DNA of 50,369 nucleotides, taken from NCBI GenBank assembly GCA_021820565.1, contig JAKADL010000002.1:1-50369 (forward strand). The letters run 5' to 3'. Shown piece after piece: positions 16,085-24,219 of this stretch. Every line of letters begins with the position of its first letter. Position 1 is the stretch's first letter. A program made the position numbers and the translations under genes. The DNA comes from Thermoplasmata archaeon (GTDB lineage Archaea; Thermoplasmatota; Thermoplasmata; Thermoplasmatales; Thermoplasmataceae). The notes under the pieces were generated by a model that was not told the DNA's origin, did not search any database, and saw only the letters and a program-made list of their open reading frames with translations.

Positions 16085-16987
16085 ATGTACGGAAAGGTAC
16101 TAATATGTGACCCCGTTGACAGTGTGTTAAGGGAGAAATTGAATGCAAAATTCGAGGTAGACTACAGTCCTGAAATATCTGCGCAGGAACTGCTTAACGT
16201 TATAGAAAATTATGATGTTGTCGTGGTAAGAAGCAGGACAAAGATTACCAGGGACGTCATATCAAAAGCCAAAAAATTAAAAATTATCGCCAGGGCCGGC
16301 ATAGGAGTGGATAATATAGATACAGATTACGCTGAAGAAAAGCACATAAAGGTTGTTTACGCCCCCGGGTCTTCCACAGAAAGTGTTGTTGAAATTACAC
16401 TTGCAATGATGGTTATCGGTGCCCGGTCATTATCCAAGGGCATAGAAAACACGAGAAAGAATAACTTCACAAAATTAAAAGGTATTGAACTTGAAGGGAA
16501 AACACTCGGCATACTGGGATTCGGAAGAATCGGCAAGGCAATAGTAGATGCAGCCAGAGTTTTTAAAATGGACTTCATTGCTTACGACCCCATGCCAGTT
16601 GAATATCCTGACTATGTAAAAAAGGTTTCTCTTGAAGAGCTCCTTCAGCAATCAGACGTTATCTCTATCAATGTGACAATGAGAAAGGATTCACCATACA
16701 TACTGAACGATCCAGACCTCGCAAAATTGAAGGAGGGTGTAATAATAGTGAACACCTCCAGGGCAAGGGCAATAAACGGCAAGGACATGCTCAAATATCT
16801 GAAGAATGGCAGAATATATGCCTTTGTGAGTGATGTTTTCTGGGATGAGCCAGCGAAGGAGGATTACGAAAAGGAGATGCTCAGCCTGGATAATGTTATG
16901 ATCACGCCCCACCTTGGCGCTCAGACAAAGGAAGCCCAGAAAAGAATAGCCATTATGACTGCTGATAACATAATCAACGAGTGGTAA
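16085..16987 (+). CDS. serA: D-3-phosphoglycerate dehydrogenase (short form)
   Basis: An NAD-dependent D-2-hydroxyacid dehydrogenase that oxidises 3-phosphoglycerate in serine synthesis. Visible signatures: the nucleotide-binding GFGRIG, catalytic Arg in VNTSRA, Glu in FWDEP and the His in TPHLGAQT. It lacks the C-terminal regulatory domains of long SerA proteins (about 300 residues instead of over 500), so any feedback control would have to come from elsewhere. The ORF track starts at 16070; the ATG at 16085 (MYGKVLICDP) suits both family N-termini and a TATA-like ATTATTATA centred 26 nt upstream. An aminotransferase follows after 2 bases. Other hydroxyacid dehydrogenases look similar, but the neighbours favour SerA. 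Confidence 0.82.
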   Translation: MYGKVLICDPVDSVLREKLNAKFEVDYSPEISAQELLNVIENYDVVVVRSRTKITRDVISKAKKLKIIARAGIGVDNIDTDYAEEKHIKVVYAPGSSTESVVEITLAMMVIGARSLSKGIENTRKNNFTKLKGIELEGKTLGILGFGRIGKAIVDAARVFKMDFIAYDPMPVEYPDYVKKVSLEELLQQSDVISINVTMRKDSPYILNDPDLAKLKEGVIIVNTSRARAINGKDMLKYLKNGRIYAFVSDVFWDEPAKEDYEKEMLSLDNVMITPHLGAQTKEAQKRIAIMTADNIINEW

Positions 16988-16989
16988 TA

Positions 16990-18105
16990 ATGCTTTTGAT
17001 ACCGGGCCCTGTAGAGGTCCCATTCTCTGTGGCTAATGCAGGGTCATATGTAGTAAACCACCGTTCTCCAGAATTCAAGGTAATTGTGGGTGAAAATCAG
17101 GACCTTTTGAATAAATTTTCTGGGGCATACAGAACTGTAATGGTTACAGGTTCAGGGACACTTGCCGTAGAAACAATGGTGTTCTCACTGATAAATGAAA
17201 ATGACCGTGTTCTTTCCATAAGCTACGGTAATTTCGGAGAAAGGCTGATAGATTCTATCTCCAGAAAAACAAGAAATCTACAGTCTGTAAAATATGATAA
17301 ACTGGATATGCAGGCCCTGTTAACTGAGGTAAGAGATCGTGACTATGATAAATTATTTCTTGTGCATAATGAAACATCAAATGGTACTGCGATCAGGGAT
17401 ATGTCAGAAATAATAAAGATAGTAAAGAGCAAGGGAGCCAAACTCCTGATTGACGACGTTTCTGGTTTCGGCGGTTATTCAATGGATATGAACGGAATCT
17501 ATGCAATGGTAACCGGCAGCCAGAAAAATATTGCTGCAATTCCTGGAATCGGAATAATATTCCTTTCCAGGGAAGCAACAGACGATCTGGAAAGGATTCC
17601 CTCTGTATCTGCTCCATTTTATCTTGATCTGAAAACATCATTGAAGTTCCTGGAGAAAAATGAAACAGCATACACACCATCAACCGGCGCATTCAAATCC
17701 CTGAATCTGGCACTGAAGATTCTCGATCGTGAAGGATTCTCAAATCGTGTGAAAAGAATACAATCATCATCAGAATTCATAAGAAAGAACCTTACTGACA
17801 ATGGGATAGAGATATTCGGAAACAAAAACACATATTCAAACACAGTGGTATGCTTTTATCACAATGATGCCACAATAATAAAAAAATTACTGGATTCAGG
17901 CATTGCAGTATCCAAGGGAATGGGGGCTATATCCGCCAGTACACTGAGAATAGGTACCATGGGCGTTATAAACAATTTTTATATAGCAAAGTTCCTGAAC
18001 AAATATTTTGAAGCGGCCGGAATGGCCAAGACAGTAGATATCAGTGAACTGCCCGCATCCACAATACTTCCGGATTTTATCCTGGAAGATATTAATCTAG
18101 CCTGA
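16990..18105 (+). CDS. Class V aminotransferase (alanine-glyoxylate/serine-pyruvate type)
   Basis: A 371-residue PLP enzyme. The N-terminal LLIPGPVEVP is the family hallmark, the internal DDVSGFGG positions the Asp that contacts the PLP ring, and GSQKNIAAIPG carries the Schiff-base lysine (K179). The class covers alanine-glyoxylate, serine-pyruvate and related aminotransferases; archaeal members next to serA are thought to act in serine or phosphoserine metabolism. The ORF track starts at a GTG inside serA; the ATG at 16990, 2 bases after the serA stop, is the better start. The pair forms a serine operon. The 3' end overlaps alaX by 14 bases, convergently. Confidence 0.88.
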   Translation: MLLIPGPVEVPFSVANAGSYVVNHRSPEFKVIVGENQDLLNKFSGAYRTVMVTGSGTLAVETMVFSLINENDRVLSISYGNFGERLIDSISRKTRNLQSVKYDKLDMQALLTEVRDRDYDKLFLVHNETSNGTAIRDMSEIIKIVKSKGAKLLIDDVSGFGGYSMDMNGIYAMVTGSQKNIAAIPGIGIIFLSREATDDLERIPSVSAPFYLDLKTSLKFLEKNETAYTPSTGAFKSLNLALKILDREGFSNRVKRIQSSSEFIRKNLTDNGIEIFGNKNTYSNTVVCFYHNDATIIKKLLDSGIAVSKGMGAISASTLRIGTMGVINNFYIAKFLNKYFEAAGMAKTVDISELPASTILPDFILEDINLA

Positions 18106-18808
18106 AACTCAGCCTCTTATGGCCCTTTCCCTTATTTTCTATTTTCAGCATTTCTATATGCCCCACTTCTTTTGTGTTAGCAACATGGGTGCCACCATCG
18201 GCCTGAAAATCAAAGTTTTCTATTTCTATGATACGAACCACAGGCAGCTTTTCTATGAGCTGACGTCCCGGTTCAGTTCTGGAAAGTCCTGGTATTTTTA
18301 AAGCCTCGGACCTGCTTATTTCCCGCTGAAATACTTTCAAACCTGAATCCACAACTTTCTGGGATTTTGAAATTATCTCGGCAATCAGATCTTTATCTAT
18401 TATATCGAAACTGAAATCTACTCTGGCGTGGTCATCGTATATCTGCCCGCCGGTAAGCATACCATTACTGTAATCATTGTTTACCACACCATCAATAATA
18501 TGTACGGCAGTGTGATATCGCATGTGTATGTACCTGTTTTCCCAGTCTATTATCCCGTGAACCTTTTCCCCCTTTTTTAAAACTACAGGGCCATCTGCTA
18601 TGTGTATAATTTCGCCATTTTCCTGCTTTACATCCACTATCCTTACCTGGCCAGTTTCTGTTTTCAGAATTCCCGTATCATTGGGCTGTCCTCCACTGGT
18701 CGGGTAAAATAATGTTTTATCCAGTACTATATTTCTATCTTCAGAAAAAACCACTGAAGCATCAAATTCACGGCCATACATATCTGTATAATAGAGTTTT
18801 TCAGTCAT
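18092..18808 (-). CDS. alaX: Alanyl-tRNA editing protein AlaX
   Basis: A 238-residue free-standing homologue of the AlaRS editing domain, which removes wrongly attached Ser or Gly from tRNA-Ala. Signatures: TLFYPTSGGQPNDTG, the first metal pair HTAVH (H99, H103) and the C-terminal GGTHVANTKEVG. In the second metal motif the usual Cys is replaced by Asp (D204-GGT-H208). Asp can bind zinc, and some archaeal AlaX proteins may share this, so activity is not ruled out. The length corresponds to the medium AlaX class. It is convergent with the aminotransferase. Confidence 0.88.
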   Translation of the reverse strand: MTEKLYYTDMYGREFDASVVFSEDRNIVLDKTLFYPTSGGQPNDTGILKTETGQVRIVDVKQENGEIIHIADGPVVLKKGEKVHGIIDWENRYIHMRYHTAVHIIDGVVNNDYSNGMLTGGQIYDDHARVDFSFDIIDKDLIAEIISKSQKVVDSGLKVFQREISRSEALKIPGLSRTEPGRQLIEKLPVVRIIEIENFDFQADGGTHVANTKEVGHIEMLKIENKGKGHKRLSFRLD

Positions 18809-18915
18809 TAAGTTAGTAATATACTATGTTATATTAATTTAATTTGCGATTAAATAAGTATACATATATGTGCAGTAATATTTATATATTGAATTAAAAT
18901 ATCAATTTGATAATT

Positions 18916-19578
18916 ATGAGTTTGATAAGAGAAGAAGATGCAAAATTCCTCAGAGAAGATTTTGAGAAAAAATTAACAAATGTTGTAGATCTTGTTGTAT
19001 TTACATCCGACGACAGCAATTGCAAATATTGCAAGGATACAGTTAACCTGCTTGATGAGGTAGGATCATTATCTGATAAAATAAACGTAATAAAATATGT
19101 GTATGAAAAGGATAAGGAAATGGTGGAAAAATATCAGGTAGAAAAATATCCTGCCACAATCGTTGCTAAACATGGGGACGAGGATGGAAGAATTATTTAT
19201 TATGGTATACCATCAGGCTATGAATTCGGATCACTTATTGAGGACCTGGAAAACGTATCAAGCGGTGAAGCTGATGTATCAAAGAAAGCGGTTGAATTAA
19301 TATCAAAAATTGATAAACCCATAACCATAAAGGTTTATGTTACACCAACATGCCAGTACTGCCCGAAGGCTGTAATCACAGCGCACAAATTCGCATTGAT
19401 GAACAAAAATATAAAGAGCGAAATGATAGAATCATTAGAGTTTGATAAGGAAGCATCAGATGCAGGAGTATCTGCAGTGCCACACATAGTAATAAATGAT
19501 GATGTCACTTTCCCCGGAGCATATCCAGATGATGAATTTGCTGGCTATGTAATGGAAGCTTATAACCACGAGGAATAA
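18916..19578 (+). CDS. Two-domain glutaredoxin-like protein disulfide oxidoreductase
   Basis: A 220-residue protein made of two thioredoxin folds, each with a redox pair: CKYC (C36/C39) and CQYC (C146/C149), with the cis-Pro segments YPATIV and AVPHIV. This matches the archaeal protein disulfide oxidoreductase (PDO) family that makes and reshuffles cytoplasmic disulfides and can act as a thioredoxin. The ORF track starts at a TTG; the ATG at 18916 sits about 31 nt after a TATA box (TTTATATATT), as for a near-leaderless mRNA. It is monocistronic. Confidence 0.9.
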   Translation: MSLIREEDAKFLREDFEKKLTNVVDLVVFTSDDSNCKYCKDTVNLLDEVGSLSDKINVIKYVYEKDKEMVEKYQVEKYPATIVAKHGDEDGRIIYYGIPSGYEFGSLIEDLENVSSGEADVSKKAVELISKIDKPITIKVYVTPTCQYCPKAVITAHKFALMNKNIKSEMIESLEFDKEASDAGVSAVPHIVINDDVTFPGAYPDDEFAGYVMEAYNHEE

Positions 19579-19641
19579 TTTTTTATTTTTTATTTACAAT
19601 AAATATAAATTTTAAATAACAATTTTATATACACTATATGC

Positions 19642-19715
19642 GCCATCGTAGCTCAGCATGGTAGAGCGGCTGATTTGTAATCAGCAGGTCGGGGGATCGA
19701 ATCCCTCCGATGGCT
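19642..19715 (+). tRNA. tRNA-Thr (anticodon TGT)
   Basis: A complete cloverleaf of 74 nt: acceptor GCCATCG/CGATGGC with discriminator T, D-arm GCTC...GAGC, anticodon stem GCTGA/TCAGC with loop TTTGTAA (anticodon TGT, reading ACA) and a T-arm around ATCGAAT. No intron and no encoded CCA. A TATA-like TTTAAATA about 26 nt upstream fits an archaeal promoter. The window contains the matching synthetase gene (thrS), about 7 kb away. Confidence 0.96.
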
Positions 19716-19730
19716 TAGATTGAAAAATTT

Positions 19731-20942
19731 TTAATATATTGTGCCTATTCCGGAATACATAGATTTTATAGAATCGCCCTTGCTAAAACGGTTTATGGAA
19801 AATTTTGACCAGTCAAATAATGAATCGCCAGGTTCCTTCCCTGTTACCATATCAGCAACCATCATTCCGTAAGCCGGTGATAGTTTAAACCCATGCCCAC
19901 TCAAACCGGCACAAACATATACATTTTCCATGCCTGCACCTTCCATTGAATCTATGATTGCCTGTCCATCAGGGGACATGTCATATATGCCTGATATAGT
20001 TGAAACAACGGAAGCATCACCTGCACAGGGGAGCCTTTCAGTGATATTATTCAGGTACTTCTCTATATAGCTCTCTGTTACATGGTTTTCAATGCTCTGG
20101 CCGATATCAAACGGCTCACGGTCTATTTCCGGATCCAGGCTTCCGATAGCTGTAAGAGTTTCTCCCTCCATCTTATAGTATGCTGATTGCTGTGGGTCCC
20201 ACAATGTAGGTTTCAACCCGCGGCAATTATCCGGCCTTCTTATATAGATAATGTCATGCACAGATGCATGCAGGGGGAGCATCATGCTATTTTCAACCCC
20301 TGATGATTGCAGTATACCGTTGGTCCATATATTGGATGCCAGAATCACTTTATCCGCCGTGTATTTTTTTCCATTTTCCAGATAAACAGACGCAGTATGG
20401 TGGTCACTCTCGACTTTAACTACAGTTTTGCCTGTAATTACTTCTGCACCGAGCAATTTTGCAGCATTGGCATAGGAGGAAGCAGTTGCTACGGGATCAG
20501 CATATCCACTGTTTGGCTCATACAGAATATAATCAAAGCCCTCCGAATTGAGGTCCGGGAAAAATTCCTTTACCTTTGACACCGGGATCTCTTCCTCAGC
20601 TACCCCGATGCTCCTCAGCATATCACAGTTTGCCCTGGCAGTTTCTGCATTATCCCCGGTAAATGGAAATACCATACCTGTTCTGGTAAATCCAGAATAT
20701 CCTATGCTGTCAAAATTAATAAACTGGTTTATTGAATAAAGGGCCATGGAAGCTATCAATTTATTACTGTAATGTGTCCTGACAAGTGCGCTTGACTTAC
20801 CTGTATTTCCAGATGCTATATTCCCACGTTCTATTAACAGTACCTTAAGCCCTCTTTGAACTAGATGATATGCTATGCTGCATCCTGTACTGCCACCACC
20901 TATTATAATAGCCGACTCAACAGATTTTTTATAAACCATCAT
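19731..20942 (-). CDS. FAD-dependent amine/amino-acid oxidoreductase (DAO family)
   Basis: A 403-residue flavoprotein of the D-amino-acid oxidase/sarcosine oxidase beta group. The N-terminal IIIGGGSTGCSIAYHL is the FAD-binding motif, followed by the GNTGKSSALVRTHYS signature, and the C-terminal CAGLSGHGFKLSPAYG closes the flavin site. It probably oxidises an N-methylated or D-amino acid, or proline. The substrate cannot be told from the sequence, and no sarcosine oxidase subunits lie nearby. It stops 15 bases from the convergent tRNA-Thr. Two adjacent ATGs compete as start. Confidence 0.82.
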   Translation of the reverse strand: MMVYKKSVESAIIIGGGSTGCSIAYHLVQRGLKVLLIERGNIASGNTGKSSALVRTHYSNKLIASMALYSINQFINFDSIGYSGFTRTGMVFPFTGDNAETARANCDMLRSIGVAEEEIPVSKVKEFFPDLNSEGFDYILYEPNSGYADPVATASSYANAAKLLGAEVITGKTVVKVESDHHTASVYLENGKKYTADKVILASNIWTNGILQSSGVENSMMLPLHASVHDIIYIRRPDNCRGLKPTLWDPQQSAYYKMEGETLTAIGSLDPEIDREPFDIGQSIENHVTESYIEKYLNNITERLPCAGDASVVSTISGIYDMSPDGQAIIDSMEGAGMENVYVCAGLSGHGFKLSPAYGMMVADMVTGKEPGDSLFDWSKFSINRFSKGDSIKSMYSGIGTIY

Positions 20943-21009
20943 ATTTTATATTTAATTAATATAAAAATATTAGTTTCGAAACATTTGGAAAAATGACCTG
21001 ATTTTAAAA

Positions 21010-21276
21010 TTAATTGAAATATGTGGTTTTTCCTCTATCCTCTTCCTTATTTTTGGAAACAACATTTTCTTCATCGAATTCAATATACGACACAGATGCT
21101 ACAGGGATAAGCCTCAATTTCGACTTCCCCTCTGACGTGACCCTGAATACCAGCGATCCTTCCTCTCCAAGAATTGCATATCCAAAGTATTCTCCCTCTG
21201 TTATCAGTGGTTTGTCATCCCCGCTTGATGAAACAACTGTATACTTTCCCCCTTTCTTAATCTCTATCATATCCAT
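21010..21276 (-). CDS. Small unknown protein
   Basis: An 88-residue acidic protein, mostly beta strand by pattern (KYTVVSSSG, YFGYAILGEEGSLVFRV, LRLIPVASVSYIEFDE), with a charged C-terminal tail. It looks like a small beta-barrel or OB/SH3-like domain, but no family is recognised. It stands alone between the FAD oxidoreductase and aroD and is transcribed divergently from aroD. Confidence 0.6.
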   Translation of the reverse strand: MDMIEIKKGGKYTVVSSSGDDKPLITEGEYFGYAILGEEGSLVFRVTSEGKSKLRLIPVASVSYIEFDEENVVSKNKEEDRGKTTYFN

Positions 21277-21359
21277 GCGGGGATATAATATTATATGTAA
21301 AAAGGTTTATTATATCATGTTCAATAGATAATTTTTATACTATACTGAAATACTTTACT

Positions 21360-22025
21360 ATGCCCGGGAATTCATGTAAAGTATATACATCAGTTTTTTT
21401 TGATGATTTCGCCCATCTAAGAACGGAATTCGAAAAAGGATTGGCAGATTATTCGGAGCATTATGAAATCAGGTACGATCTGTTTAAATATAAAAGCATT
21501 GAAAATCTGAGGCTAATACTCACATACCTTAACTCAAATAATATTGATTATATATTTACTTACAGATCCGCAAACACAGAAGAACTGATAAAAATTTACA
21601 GTACTGCAATAAATTTCTCCCCGCCCATTGTTGATGTGGATATCAACTCATTCAAATTCAAAAGGGATTTTTTTAGAGATACAATGTTGATGGTTTCATT
21701 TCACGGTTCTAATGATGATAAAATAAGGATAAAGATGGCGGGAATGTCACCACTTGAGCCCGATATATATAAAATTGCATTGCTTTATACCGACAACGGA
21801 AAATTCCTCGATGATCTTGATTATTTATATCATTACAGGCTTGAGAATTCTATAAAACTTGCATTCATTCCCATGGGAGAAAATAATAGTTTTTTGCGTG
21901 TAATTTCAGCCCGCATGGTTTCAGATTATGCGTATGGGACCTATAGAGATTCAACTGCCCCGGGGCAGATTGAAACAGTAGAATTCAATAAACTATTATC
22001 CCGTTTCAAAGGAAAATATGAATAA
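21360..22025 (+). CDS. aroD: Type I 3-dehydroquinate dehydratase, divergent
   Basis: Shikimate pathway enzyme that dehydrates 3-dehydroquinate through a lysine Schiff base. The TIM-barrel signature is recognisable though diverged: YEIRYDLF, IFTYRS with a following Glu, MVSFHG (catalytic H115), DIYKIALL (Schiff-base K138), FIPMG and TAPGQIE near the end. Length 221 fits the short archaeal enzymes. A TATA-like TTTTTATACT is centred about 26 nt before the ATG, giving a leaderless mRNA. No other aro gene lies beside it. Its end overlaps the convergent MarC gene by 20 bases. Confidence 0.78.
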   Translation: MPGNSCKVYTSVFFDDFAHLRTEFEKGLADYSEHYEIRYDLFKYKSIENLRLILTYLNSNNIDYIFTYRSANTEELIKIYSTAINFSPPIVDVDINSFKFKRDFFRDTMLMVSFHGSNDDKIRIKMAGMSPLEPDIYKIALLYTDNGKFLDDLDYLYHYRLENSIKLAFIPMGENNSFLRVISARMVSDYAYGTYRDSTAPGQIETVEFNKLLSRFKGKYE

Positions 22026-22632
22026 TTCCGGTGGAAATCAAATCAACAGCAATAGCAGTTAAGAGAAGACCCATGATCCTGGAAATTACAATTGAACCTG
22101 TTTTTCCTATTTTCTGGAATATTGGCAGGGAATACTTCAGTATTATGAATGCCAGGATAAGCACAAGAATTACTGCAGCAATTACGACCATTCTGGATGA
22201 TAGGGCAATTCCGGTGCCGTTAAAATAAATTATGGCAGTTGTTATGGAACCTGGGCCAGCAAGTAATGGTGTTCCTATGGGTGCGATTGCTATCGCTTCC
22301 CGGTCAGCGGAATCCTGCTGTTCTGCATTTGTAATTTTTGTCTGCGATGTTTTGCCCTGGAGCATATCAAAACCGACCTTGAAAAGCAGAATTCCTCCGG
22401 CTATTTCAAAATCATATATACTTATTCCAAGTATATCAAATATATACACTCCCAGAAACATAAAACCAAAAAGCATTCCCGATGCCATGTACACACTACG
22501 CCGTATTACTTCCTTCCTTTCCTTGAGGCTATAACCATCAGTAAGGGTGATAAGTATGGGCACTGCTCCTATGGGATTTATAATAGCAAACAATGCCACG
22601 AATACAGTTAAGAAGAGAAGTAAAATTGCCAT
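22006..22632 (-). CDS. MarC family integral membrane protein
   Basis: A 208-residue protein with six hydrophobic segments and the MarC/UPF0056 signatures: FAIINPIGAVPIL near the N-terminus, IAGGILLFKVGFDML in the middle and PLLAGPGSITTAI before the fourth segment. A soluble charged loop (about 90-110) separates the halves. Family members are inner-membrane proteins of unsettled function. It is monocistronic, convergent with aroD. Confidence 0.9.
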   Translation of the reverse strand: MAILLLFLTVFVALFAIINPIGAVPILITLTDGYSLKERKEVIRRSVYMASGMLFGFMFLGVYIFDILGISIYDFEIAGGILLFKVGFDMLQGKTSQTKITNAEQQDSADREAIAIAPIGTPLLAGPGSITTAIIYFNGTGIALSSRMVVIAAVILVLILAFIILKYSLPIFQKIGKTGSIVISRIMGLLLTAIAVDLISTGIIHIFL

Positions 22633-22737
22633 TTAACCTCTATATTTAAAACGTATTAATCTTTTTGCTCATTAGAACTATAAATTTTGATTAGATAAAA
22701 TAATATTTATAAACATAATGGGAATTCGAAATTTCAC

Positions 22738-24219
22738 TCACTGATAAGACCTGTCTTCACTATAATTATAATAATTATAATATTCACCTTTCTGTGAGCC
22801 TGTAGCTTCTTCCCCAATAGCGTTGGTCATGCTGCCATAGTATTTTTTGATCTTTTCCTCAACAGGGACATAAAGTACCAGTGCCTCTTTTACATCTGAT
22901 TTCTCTATTAATTTATGCCTGTTCTCAATTGCCATGTCCCCTGAAGCTCTGACAAGGCCACCCAGTTCCCTGAGTTTCAGTGTAAGTGCATTGCTCTTAT
23001 GATCTTCAAGTGCCCTTCTTCTTCCCTCGTTGATAATAATGTCAGTTGCTTCTATAGCCATATTGGGTATTTTTCCGTCCATGTTGATTTCCTGGGCTAT
23101 GAACTGCAGATATCTCATTCTGTTCTCCTTTGTATCTGGCATGGAATTTTCCATTAAAATCTCATATCCGTTTCCAACGATCCTCGAGCGCAGTGGGCTC
23201 AGTATATACTGTAAATCCTGTATATTGCATGCTGCAACAAGGATAAAATCGGTAGGCACATCATCAACCTTAACACTCGCACCGGCACTCTGCGGGTTTC
23301 TTCCAACAATTGGGAATTTCCTTTCCTGCATTGCAGTGAGTATGAACCTCTGGAGTTTTCCCAGATGTGTAATCTCGTCTATAAAAAGAACACCTTCATG
23401 TGCCATATGCACAGAACCTGCTACTACACGTTCATATGGCATTGTTCCCAGCTGTGGGTGCCCACCATAGGGATCATGTCTTACATCCCCGAGAAGTTCA
23501 GTCTCGCTTGCCCCGGTTGCCAGTACAAATGGGTTTCTATCTATAGGGACAATCACCTTGCTGGGGCTTTTCTTTTCCAGTTTACGGCGGCGTTCCAGAG
23601 TCTTTTCATCAAGTACCCTTATCTTATCACCATACTTTTCGTAGACTACTATCTCCTCCTTCTCTCCAACCTTTCTGGTCTGGGTTACCCTGTCATTGTT
23701 GTTATTTACACCGAAGGCAACACCTATTACATTGAAAACATCATTGAATGGACCCTGTGTATTGTTTGTTGTTTTGCTGTTATTGCAATTAGGGCAGACG
23801 CTTTCTGTGGGTGGGGAATAGAATCCACAGTGAGGGCATTTATATCCCAGTCTCTGGGCAACATTGTCAGGTGCATTTTTCGGGTCAATGATTTCTCCCT
23901 CAATAGAGTTCATTTCATGCTTCTCTTTTTCAATCTCACCTATAGTTCTTACCTCTACAAACGGCCTTTCAGGATAAGAAGGATTATGTACAACCCGGAT
24001 TTCCTCTTCCGGCCTGCTGATATAAAATGACATTGCCTGGGCTATCATGGATTTGCCCACTCCCGGTGGTCCAACGAGAAGAAGATTCCTCCTCTGTTTT
24101 GCTGCTATAAGTGCAAGACGGACGGCTTCTCCCTGTCCTATGACTCTTTCCAGCGGGCTTGTCGGAATTTTAATATACGACGTGTCCGGGTATTCACTGT
24201 AATTTACATATGATCCCAT
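22738..24219 (-). CDS. Lon-like AAA+ ATPase with zinc-ribbon insertion, no protease domain
   Basis: A 493-residue ATPase. The N-terminal RVIGQGEAVRLALIAAKQRRNLLL then GPPGVGKS (Walker A, 50-57) is very close to archaeal LonB. A zinc ribbon (CPHC...CPNC, about 128-146) and a polar Asn-rich stretch are inserted where LonB carries its membrane-spanning insert. Walker B GVLFIDEI (about 275-282), sensor residues and a helical lid follow. There is no membrane segment and no Ser-Lys protease domain after the ATPase; the end is a polar Tyr/Asn-rich tail. So it is probably a remodelling ATPase, not a protease. It overlaps the dnaG stop by 16 bases, implying coupled expression and perhaps a role with DnaG in RNA or DNA metabolism. 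Confidence 0.82.
   Translation of the reverse strand: MGSYVNYSEYPDTSYIKIPTSPLERVIGQGEAVRLALIAAKQRRNLLLVGPPGVGKSMIAQAMSFYISRPEEEIRVVHNPSYPERPFVEVRTIGEIEKEKHEMNSIEGEIIDPKNAPDNVAQRLGYKCPHCGFYSPPTESVCPNCNNSKTTNNTQGPFNDVFNVIGVAFGVNNNNDRVTQTRKVGEKEEIVVYEKYGDKIRVLDEKTLERRRKLEKKSPSKVIVPIDRNPFVLATGASETELLGDVRHDPYGGHPQLGTMPYERVVAGSVHMAHEGVLFIDEITHLGKLQRFILTAMQERKFPIVGRNPQSAGASVKVDDVPTDFILVAACNIQDLQYILSPLRSRIVGNGYEILMENSMPDTKENRMRYLQFIAQEINMDGKIPNMAIEATDIIINEGRRRALEDHKSNALTLKLRELGGLVRASGDMAIENRHKLIEKSDVKEALVLYVPVEEKIKKYYGSMTNAIGEEATGSQKGEYYNYYNYSEDRSYQ

Noticed and set aside
23365-24030. 221-residue plus-strand ORF
   Set aside because: Lies antisense within the Lon-like ATPase gene; cysteine-rich, with no domain pattern, and the opposite frame has clear motifs.
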